Of a stretch of 64,000 bases of DNA, positions 57,201 through 64,000 are shown one piece after another. Below the pieces are notes generated by a model. The model was not told the DNA's origin, did not search any database, and saw only the letters and a list, made by a program, of their open reading frames with translations. The translations under genes and the position numbers were made by a program. Source of the stretch: Plasmodium brasilianum (lineage: Eukaryota; Apicomplexa; Aconoidasida; Haemosporida; Plasmodiidae); the NCBI RefSeq assembly GCF_023973825.1, contig NC_090116.1:727501-791500 (forward strand), written 5' to 3'. Numbering within the stretch: position 1 is the first letter of the stretch; each line of letters starts with the position of its first letter.

Positions 57201-60200
57201 ATCCCTCAGGTGCCATAGTATATACTGTACCTTGAAAATATGAACATAACTGATTTTGAAACTGATTTTTCCATTCATTTAATAATTTTACATACACATT
57301 CATATAATTTTTAGAATTTTCTAAATAATAGGTTGCATATTCCATTGCAGAACAACCAAAATCTGATATACATAAATGCCATTTCATTGGGTTATATATA
57401 TTGTACATATCAGTAAAGACTAAAATATTTTGTAATTTTATGTCTGTTAAACGTATAATATTTGATTGGTAACATGTCTGCAAGAAGCTGATACCATTTA
57501 CAATTTGAAAAAAAAGAAATTTACATTCTGATTCAGTTAAACCACAATTATATACTTTTATATTATCGTATATATAATCGAATGTTGGATGTTTTATTTC
57601 CACTGTAGTATTATTTAATTTCATTCTTATTTTTTTTAATTTTTCATAACATAAACCTATACATATATTATTATCATTTTCATTTTTGTAACATTTATAT
57701 TTTTTTCTAAATAATAAATGTATTATTTTTAAAATCTTATTAACTTTTTTTCTTTTTTCAAATTCTTTTTTTCTATGATAAATTAAATTCTGCAATAACT
57801 TACGTAAATCACCATTTGCACAATGCATTAATATTTCATAATTCTGTTTTTCTTTTGAATTACCCATTTTCGTACTTAATGGTTTTATAACATTACTATT
57901 AAAATGGCATAATAATTCTTGCTCTCTTAAAAATTGATAATCATTTCCTTTTTTACTAACATCGATTTCTTTTATGGCCAACTCGAAGTATCTTTTGCGG
58001 TGACAACATAAGCAATGACCTCCTTCTTTACTGCTTGGTAATAAATCTTTATCAGAACCATTTAAATCTTTCGATTTGCTTTCATTTTGCTCACTGCATA
58101 TATATCCAACTGTGCCATTTTCTGAATTTGTCTTAATTCCTTTCATTTTTTGAGACATGCTGAATGTTAGTGGAAAATCAAATACCGAATCCTTTCCAAT
58201 ATCACTATACTCCAAAAAATTTTGCATACGACTACAATCTATTAACAATTTTACAAAATCTATATTATTTATTTTATCAACATAAAATTTTAAATGTTCT
58301 ACATTTAGATCAACATTATATAAAACTTTTCGAACACTTCCGTAGGACCCTTTACCAACAAAGTTATCTACATAACTGATAATACCTAAATTGGACCAAA
58401 ATTTTTTTTTTTTATTATTTATTATATCATTATTACCATCAGTTGAAGAATATAAATTCCTTATTAAATCTTTAGCACTATTTTTCTTATCATAATCACC
58501 GTATACATTACTATTTATATTGCTGTTTACATTACTGTTCACATTGCTATTAACATTGTTGTTCACCTTTCCATCAGCCACAGACTTGGTAATTGGTTCA
58601 TTACCCTTATCTTTTATTTCCTCTCTTTCAACAGTTGCGTTCTCCCCTATATCATTTTTTATGTTATTTCCCACATTATTTGCTATATTATTTTCCACAT
58701 TATTTGTTATATTATTTTCCACATTATTCACTATATTATTTTCCACATTATTCACTATATTATTTTCCACATTATTTACTATATTATTTTCTTTACACAC
58801 ATCGGCATTCTCATTACTACGTGTATTTAACCTTTCCTGGACAAAATTTGCATTGTCTGTGTCTTCTATATTATCTTTTACATGAACATTCTTATTCAAA
58901 AGTGCTACATTGCATTCGTTACCAACTCTGCTCTTTGTCTTGTAGATTTTATCACCATCATTTTTTTTATTATTATTATCTTGCTTATTATTACTATCAT
59001 TAATAGCAGCCTTGTTATCATTTGCGTCTATTTTTAATCCTTCTTTTTTTATTATTACACGTTTACTAGTAGTAGACATTTCGCTCATGTCCTCAATAAC
59101 TATTTCATTCTTCTTATTCCATTTCTTATTTTCCTTTCCTTTAGCTAATTGACATTCCTTTTTTATTGTCACTTCATTTTGAACATCACTTAGTTCAATT
59201 ATTTCATATATCGATTTATTTACATAGCTTGGCTGTCCTTTTACTTTATGTGCTGCATTATATTCATAATTAAATTCATCTGTTATGAAATCTTTATTTC
59301 CAACTTTTCTAAATACAATATTTTTACTATCAAAATTACTACATTCACTGCTGTCAATTGTTATGATGTTTTCTCTAATGCAACTCGTTTCCTCTTCATG
59401 TATTTCTATCTTCTTTTTTGTAATTTTTCCTGGAAAAGATTTAACTTTTCCATATGTCTCATTCACATGTTTTTCATCGTTACTCCCCATTTTCTTTATT
59501 TCTTTATTTATATTATCTTTGTCTTTTATTACTTCAACAGTTTGCTTATCCAATTTATTAATTCTGTTTTGTTCATTTTGAAGATGCACAACAATTTGTC
59601 TACATTTCATTCTATCATTTGTTTTAATTGCTTCATCATACTCATAATTTTTGCTATTTTTCTGTTTTGTACCATCATCTTTTTCTTTTACTTTCTTTGC
59701 ATCCTTAAATTTTGTTAACTCGTATTCTTTTGCGTATTCTGAAAATGTTGGCTTTTTCTCTTTGTTTTCTTTGTTATTATTATTGTCAAAATAGCTGTTG
59801 TTTTTTTTTGTTACTATAATGTCTTTCTGTATTTTATTATTAATATTTTCTTGTTCATTATTTATTATTTCTCTATATTTTGTATTTTCTTTTTTCGTGT
59901 TTTTTGTATTGGATAATTCTTCTTTATTTTTTCCTTTCCCCTTATTTATTATTGTTTTATTATCACCCCAATTTTTCTCTTCTTGAATTCTTTTTATTTT
60001 TTTTTCATAGTTATCATATAATTCTAATTCGACACCTGCATTATCATTTGTGTTATTCTTTATTATTTCATTTGTGCCTTTAAACTTTCTTTTTTTTTCA
60101 ATTATGGTATTGTTATCATTATTGTCATTATTGTCATTATTATCATTTTTGTCATTATTATCATTTTTGTCATTATTATCATTTTTGTCATTATTATCAT

Positions 60201-62778
60201 TTTTGTCATTATTATCATTTTTGTCATTATTATCATTATTATCATTTTTGTCATTATTATCATTATTGTTATTGTTTATCCCCAATAAATTAATATACTT
60301 CTCTTCAGAATTTTTAATTTCTGCGGGGTATTTCCCTTCCTTGTGTCCTACGCACACACTGTTGAAAATTATGTTTCTACTCATAAGAAAATCATATTTT
60401 GAAAGAGATCTACCATTTCTATTGTTTCCGCTGTTATTGTAACAATTGTTATCGTTTCCATTGTTACTGTTGTCATTGTTATTGTTACAGTAATCATTAT
60501 TACGCCCTTGCAGTACCAATTTTATTTTATTATTTTCTAAACTTTCCTTTCCCGTGCCTGATACTATATTATTAGTTTTCTTATCTCCTTTAGATAAGTC
60601 TGAAGTGACAATGACTTCATCTTTTAAGATTTTTGTTTTGCCCTTTTTTTTACTACACACCATATTATGTTCCATGTGATGTTTTTGTATGTCAGGAAAA
60701 TCGATTAAATTTCTCAAAACATTACTACTTCGTTTATTTACAATAACCTGATTTGTATTATTAGTATTTCTAGAATCTTTTTCCTCCGTACCTTTGTCAT
60801 TATTCCTTTTATGTTCATCTTTTAACAAGTTAACATTTTCTTCTTCATTTTTTAAAATTTCACCATTATTGGATAAATTATTCTTATTATTTTTATTATT
60901 CTTACTATTTTTATTATTCTTACTATTTTTATTATTCTTCCTATTTTTATTATTTTTGCTATTTTTACTTTTTTTGCAATATTTTCCATTTTTGCCATTT
61001 TTGCCATTTTTGCCATTTTTACCATTTTTGTCATTTTTATTTTTTTTTGTCGTCATCGCAGTGTCTTCATTTTTTAGATTACTCCTCCTGTCATTTGTGT
61101 TGTGAAACTCATTTACAATATTGCCATTATTGTCTATGTTAAAAGCCCTTTCCTTTAATTTTGGGTTACCCGTACGCTCATCTGATACCATGTGTTCACA
61201 TGTATGTTTTATTTTTTGATTGCTAGAATTGTTGTCTGTTAGATGAGTTTTTTTCTTTTTTTTATTTTTTTCCTTTTCTTTTCCATTCATCCTACACACG
61301 TCTTCTTCTCTTCGTTCTTCATCCATACGGAAATATTCATAATTTAGTTCTCTCATTTTTTCATTACAACTTTGAACAGTGGGTTCATAAAAATTTAATA
61401 CATTTAAATTTTCTTTTATGACGTTAGATTCAGTACAATTTAAAGCATTCATTTTTAAAAAGTTATGATTTGAAAACGTGTTATTTTTTGAGAAAATATA
61501 GCTATTAGAATCAGTATTATTTGAAACTATATTGTTTAAAATCATATCATTTGGAACCATATTATTTGAAACCATATTATTTAAATCTGTATTGTTTGAA
61601 ACCGTGTTATTCGAAACCGCATTGTTTGAAACCGTATTATTTGAAACTGTATTGTTCGAAACCATATTATAAGAAGACGTAGGACAATTTGAAGGAAAAT
61701 TTATATTTTTCAAATTTCTATACGTATAATTAGATAAATCCGATTCCTGAAAATTCATTTTGTTGAATTCGTTTATATTCAAATCCCTAGTGATTAATGA
61801 ATTCACATTTCCGTTGTGCGCAAAATCAAACATATTAGAAGTAGGATATTTAACGTTACTATTAGCGTTAATAGGTTTATAATTCATTATGTTTAAATTA
61901 GGTGCTGTTATATTGCTATTATATATATTAGGATTAATATTATTAGAACTAGACATATTAGAATAGTTTAAATTATTATTCATAATATTCCCCGAGTTCA
62001 AATTAAATTTCAAATAATCGTTTCTATATGGACTAGAGCTATTTGAATAATTTTGAGCGTTTTCCGATGCACTACTATTACTTAACACACCTTGGCCATA
62101 TATATAGTTGTTAGAATTACCATAATCTAGATATTTCATTATATTAAAAGGATGAGCAGCATTTGCGTTTTGCATATTATGTTCCATTGTATTTATCTGC
62201 GCGGAAAAGGGGTTATTAATATCATTATAAATTTTCTGAATGCTATTATAGACATTATTGTAATTCAGTACATTTGAATCTATGTATCCCATATTGTTTT
62301 GTACTAGCATATTGTTACTTCCCATGTGCATATTTTTTGGATAGTTCAGAATACCACTGCTTGCCATAAATATATTTGCACCATTCGGACCGTTCATATT
62401 ACCCGTACTCTGCACATTACTCACACTATTCGCACTGTTCACATCATTCGCACTATTCACACTGTTCACATCATTCGCATTGTTTGCACTACTCACATTA
62501 CTCGCACAACTCACATTACTTACACTGTTCACATTACCTGCACTATTTGCATAAGTTTGCCTTGATATCTCATTACCGTAATTCCAATGTGCATGTTCCA
62601 TATTTGTAATCCTTTCATTTTCATTTTTCATTTTTTCATAATTTTCTACATCTAAATTATTCAGATAAAGCTCATGTCTTGTTTCTGGAAGGTCTGAATC
62701 ATTAATATTTGAATTAGACACGTTATTTGCAGTATTTACATTTAATATATTATTATTATTACTCTTGTCTCTATCCAT
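54205..62778 (-). CDS. Giant serine/threonine protein kinase with Asn-rich N terminus and large inserts, 2857 aa, single exon
   Basis: The ORF runs from ATG 62778 (MDRDKSNNNNILN) to 54205. About 1450 residues of Asn/Lys/Asp-rich repeats precede the kinase domain. The Gly loop is VGKGSYGSVRKV (about 1473). A 120-residue insert follows before the catalytic Lys in ELAIKEIDV (about 1598). The catalytic loop is RLTDIKLQN (about 1776), where HRD is replaced but Asp, Lys and Asn are kept. DFG is present in ISDFGCSAM (about 1805) and APE in YTMAPEGL (about 1855). After a 170-residue insert comes DSWSLGIILADLG (about 2038). A second long insert with HNNGNNND repeats precedes the end of the C-lobe, YERLLACEIIGHDFF (about 2496). 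The rest has a Cys-x2-Cys pair (CDFCYN). All residues needed for phosphotransfer are there, so activity is likely. The subfamily is unclear; it looks like one of the parasite's orphan kinases. I see no signal peptide or PEXEL motif at the N terminus. Confidence 0.9.
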   Translation of the reverse strand: MDRDKSNNNNILNVNTANNVSNSNINDSDLPETRHELYLNNLDVENYEKMKNENERITNMEHAHWNYGNEISRQTYANSAGNVNSVSNVSCASNVSSANNANDVNSVNSANDVNSANSVSNVQSTGNMNGPNGANIFMASSGILNYPKNMHMGSNNMLVQNNMGYIDSNVLNYNNVYNSIQKIYNDINNPFSAQINTMEHNMQNANAAHPFNIMKYLDYGNSNNYIYGQGVLSNSSASENAQNYSNSSSPYRNDYLKFNLNSGNIMNNNLNYSNMSSSNNINPNIYNSNITAPNLNIMNYKPINANSNVKYPTSNMFDFAHNGNVNSLITRDLNINEFNKMNFQESDLSNYTYRNLKNINFPSNCPTSSYNMVSNNTVSNNTVSNNAVSNNTVSNNTDLNNMVSNNMVPNDMILNNIVSNNTDSNSYIFSKNNTFSNHNFLKMNALNCTESNVIKENLNVLNFYEPTVQSCNEKMRELNYEYFRMDEERREEDVCRMNGKEKEKNKKKKKTHLTDNNSSNQKIKHTCEHMVSDERTGNPKLKERAFNIDNNGNIVNEFHNTNDRRSNLKNEDTAMTTKKNKNDKNGKNGKNGKNGKNGKYCKKSKNSKNNKNRKNNKNSKNNKNSKNNKNNKNNLSNNGEILKNEEENVNLLKDEHKRNNDKGTEEKDSRNTNNTNQVIVNKRSSNVLRNLIDFPDIQKHHMEHNMVCSKKKGKTKILKDEVIVTSDLSKGDKKTNNIVSGTGKESLENNKIKLVLQGRNNDYCNNNNDNSNNGNDNNCYNNSGNNRNGRSLSKYDFLMSRNIIFNSVCVGHKEGKYPAEIKNSEEKYINLLGINNNNNDNNDKNDNNDNNDKNDNNDKNDNNDKNDNNDKNDNNDKNDNNDNNDNNDNNTIIEKKRKFKGTNEIIKNNTNDNAGVELELYDNYEKKIKRIQEEKNWGDNKTIINKGKGKNKEELSNTKNTKKENTKYREIINNEQENINNKIQKDIIVTKKNNSYFDNNNNKENKEKKPTFSEYAKEYELTKFKDAKKVKEKDDGTKQKNSKNYEYDEAIKTNDRMKCRQIVVHLQNEQNRINKLDKQTVEVIKDKDNINKEIKKMGSNDEKHVNETYGKVKSFPGKITKKKIEIHEEETSCIRENIITIDSSECSNFDSKNIVFRKVGNKDFITDEFNYEYNAAHKVKGQPSYVNKSIYEIIELSDVQNEVTIKKECQLAKGKENKKWNKKNEIVIEDMSEMSTTSKRVIIKKEGLKIDANDNKAAINDSNNKQDNNNKKNDGDKIYKTKSRVGNECNVALLNKNVHVKDNIEDTDNANFVQERLNTRSNENADVCKENNIVNNVENNIVNNVENNIVNNVENNITNNVENNIANNVGNNIKNDIGENATVEREEIKDKGNEPITKSVADGKVNNNVNSNVNSNVNSNINSNVYGDYDKKNSAKDLIRNLYSSTDGNNDIINNKKKKFWSNLGIISYVDNFVGKGSYGSVRKVLYNVDLNVEHLKFYVDKINNIDFVKLLIDCSRMQNFLEYSDIGKDSVFDFPLTFSMSQKMKGIKTNSENGTVGYICSEQNESKSKDLNGSDKDLLPSSKEGGHCLCCHRKRYFELAIKEIDVSKKGNDYQFLREQELLCHFNSNVIKPLSTKMGNSKEKQNYEILMHCANGDLRKLLQNLIYHRKKEFEKRKKVNKILKIIHLLFRKKYKCYKNENDNNICIGLCYEKLKKIRMKLNNTTVEIKHPTFDYIYDNIKVYNCGLTESECKFLFFQIVNGISFLQTCYQSNIIRLTDIKLQNILVFTDMYNIYNPMKWHLCISDFGCSAMEYATYYLENSKNYMNVYVKLLNEWKNQFQNQLCSYFQGTVYTMAPEGLCYDYKGNYRQSKYNKLIYFYQQNFGDIEKRFKELQKPLVSIKNSIKNFDILNINSSSNFHFVSQQGEKQESASGSGSNGGNNCNNNSRNVVGEKNSSDKDSSKQKNEDAESRKNSNSEKNNANEKINPKEKNNQKEKINQSEKNNPNEKNNTSEKNNAGENNNKLNPNATEYLPFDVRCDSWSLGIILADLGKCGVSSYEYMVSQKSNEKSINSVWKGKPVDINSIIINDLNVSNDEETFYLKCIMNYYDIVSMEWDDENLQNEKIKKCMNRDKKGASSKKGNEKDNAGKSGNKDSGKNGHNSGHNDDKSGHNNGNNNDKSGHNNGNNNDKSGHNNGNNNDENRHNNGNNNDKNRHNNGNNNDNKNGVNNTEVSKCNSVETQKKENQGLKKQVSRKNCHTSDISKGSGENEKNKLQNGCLSKNNRNDERESKGAPNDDCCLNKKKLLEDTNIENSELFTKHYRYFILNYKDYIKIEKIVYIKDEFMKYYKMNKRTLNENNMTKLLLFLFLIINNNLTHNYDDERNSFVKTELTIKNIGSGIFKFRNNKEKERYLRDYKSNLQKDYMHVNGNKDYWHSRLTNKYLAVIFKELCHYNFPIRKKNIKKCFNRYEYPLNYSDDYWNLLTELLNYVPYERLLACEIIGHDFFSEGNEKIKNSSLISKNSNDYLDLLDDKNFSEILLRNYIQEKKEKKFVCKPFHEDLDTDVGSSDNETTREIITINSKNTKTENSVIHLDEKKNSSIKTDKKDILKINKLFTNEKNNYETKKFVTSLYDVILQNSKNKCDFCYNIKNCLNYKNILKKIESLEKCILNFEDIKKKNVKNESLRRSKLFYPSHICNNIYYFLNESSIFNELTNLDIFMNIHLPFEHLYLPLCDEKTVKNKSQANFYFKPIYFYSFPYKIIHAWYTGPLHIYLNHPNIPDYIKLICLRESSILRRKEIIFWSCEDIILKNILKIKKLLNCSDDFLSTPYVSHVIGKQLILRKQYLLKLFKKKIVV
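56100..56300 (-). repeat. 33-bp coding repeat (SGHNNGNNNDK units) in the kinase
   Basis: About five copies of a 33-base unit encode 11-residue blocks such as SGHNNGNNNDK. They lie in the second large insert of the kinase domain. Confidence 0.85.
56700..56850 (-). repeat. 18-bp coding repeat (SEKNN / KEKNN units) in the kinase
   Basis: About eight copies of an 18-base unit encode six-residue blocks such as PNEKNN and QKEKIN, in the insert between APE and DSWSLG. Confidence 0.8.
58640..58800 (-). repeat. 24-bp coding repeat (NIVNNVEN units) in the kinase N-terminal part
   Basis: About six copies encode NIVNNVEN with small changes (NITNNVEN, NIANNVGN), shortly before the kinase domain. Confidence 0.85.
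60100..60275 (-). repeat. 18-bp coding repeat (NDKNDN units) in the kinase N-terminal part
   Basis: An almost perfect array of 18-base units (plus strand ATTATTATCATTTTTGTC) encodes NDKNDNNDKNDN. It is one of several Asn/Asp arrays in this protein; others lie at 60870-61040 (KNGKNGK, KNSKNNK), 61545-61680 (VSNNTVSNN) and 62400-62560 (SANDVNSVN). Confidence 0.85.
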
Positions 62779-64000
62779 TTTTTACACTATATATGCATGA
62801 TCTACACTTCTGATGACTGTAGACAACTGTTAATTAAAAAAATATAAAATAATAAAGTAAAATAGTAAGGTAAATAATAAAGCAAAAAAGTAAAATATTA
62901 ATATAAAATAGTAAAATTAAATAAACTTATAAATAAAAATATTTTTATAGTATAGATGTGTATATATAAAACATTATAGAAGTAGAAATATACTTTAAAC
63001 GTTGCACTAGTACTTATATTTTTACACTCATAGTGTAATTAAAATACTAGTATATATTTTTTTCATATGTCTTTATTATCATTTAATATTTCTATTTGTG
63101 TTTCTATGTATATTTTCTTTTATACTTTTTTATTTTCTTTTTGGTATCTTTTTAATTATAGAGTGTTTTTACATAGTATATTAAAAAAAAAAATTTTTTT
63201 TTTTTTTTTCCTTTTTTTTTGTTTTTTCGTTTTTTCTATTTTTTTCGCTTTTTCTTATTTTTTTTCCCTTTTTCTTATTTTTTTTCCCTTTTTCTTATTT
63301 TTTTTCCCTTTTTATTATTTTATTTCCCTTTTTTTTATTTTTTTCCCTTTTTTAGTTTTTTGTTCCTTTTTTGTTTTTCCTTTTTTTTTTTTTTAAATTA
63401 TATGTATTCTTACTATAACAGACTACTGCTTATTAAAAAGAAAAAAAAAATTAAGAATTGTAATATTAAATAATTTCATAACAACATAGAATATTAATAT
63501 ACATTAAGAAGCACACGCACTACTTTTTTTGTTTGAATATCTCTAATAAACACCTAAAACAGCTTTCTTTTTTTTCCATGTACACATATACATGCATATA
63601 AGTAGGTATACAATAACATATATAAACGTATCCGTGTATATTTTATTTTTTTCACAAAAATTTTATAAGATTTGTATGCATATGTATATGTTTGTATGTA
63701 TGTATATTTGTATTCATGTATGTATTTACATATATATTTATGTATTATTTACGTATGTATAATGTAGGTCGATATATATGAACACATGAACATATAATAT
63801 TTATAACAAGTTCAATCATTTAAAAATAACTGCATGAAGCATAATATATATAAAAAATTAATTCAGTTTAAATTATGTTTTGTTATTTCTTTTTGTTTTC
63901 ATAAATTTTGGAATTATTGAAAATAAAAATTTGTTTTTAACTTTTAAAGTTTTTAAAATACTCGTCTTGTTTAACTTTGCACATTTAAAAATCATATTTT
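62779..64000. other. Upstream region of the kinase, no gene seen
   Basis: AT-rich sequence with a T-rich block built from CCCTTTTTCTTATTTTTTTT-like units (63240-63345), and ATGTATGT-type alternating tracts near 63680-63760. The short Phe-rich open frames here are translations of the T-rich block. Confidence 0.7.

Noticed and set aside
55844..62609. Plus-strand Leu/Phe/Ser-rich frames across the kinase gene
   Set aside because: Antisense shadows of Asn/Lys/Asp repeats in the kinase.

Overview
The window reads as nuclear DNA of a malaria parasite (genus Plasmodium). It is very AT-rich, with long A/T homopolymers and (TA)n tracts. The proteins are swollen by Asn/Lys/Asp/Ser low-complexity inserts. 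Introns are short GT-AG introns with GTAA/GTAT donors. One gene encodes a near-canonical CDPK4: 528 residues after splicing, N-terminal MGQ, serine gatekeeper at residue 147. Composition suggests a species of the P. malariae/P. ovale kind rather than P. vivax, but the species cannot be fixed from sequence alone.

Layout. Plus strand: the 3' part of a TFIIE-alpha gene (1-2394), followed by coding-like sequence with broken frames (to about 2829); queuine tRNA-ribosyltransferase (4148-6724); a small spliced gene with a pentapeptide-encoding minisatellite at its last intron/exon border (8242-9686); CDPK4 (10204-12011, two exons). Minus strand from there on: a nine-exon coiled-coil gene with an A9/Ig-like region (13499-18524); cytosolic seryl-tRNA synthetase (20154-21869); a large Asn-rich coiled-coil gene broken at an 18-base A run (24241-28466); an eight-exon membrane protein with two thioredoxin-like regions (29816-32181); a twelve-exon dynein heavy chain (33572-53231, 5388 residues); and a 2857-residue protein kinase with huge inserts (54205-62778). 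The spaces between genes hold many tandem repeats and homopolymers and no other gene I can support, apart from a possible decayed coding relic at 23581-23805.

Exon junctions were worked out by hand from splice sites and reading phase. For the nine-exon gene, the thioredoxin-like gene and the dynein every junction keeps phase and the total CDS is a multiple of three. For TFIIE-alpha and the small gene some borders remain open.

Function. CDPK4 is known to trigger male gamete formation, and axonemal dynein drives the male gamete flagellum. These two genes, with an A9-domain coiled-coil protein between them that may be cytoskeletal, make a suggestive neighbourhood. Parasite genes are not generally arranged by function, so this is only a hypothesis. 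The other genes are housekeeping: basal transcription, tRNA modification and tRNA charging.
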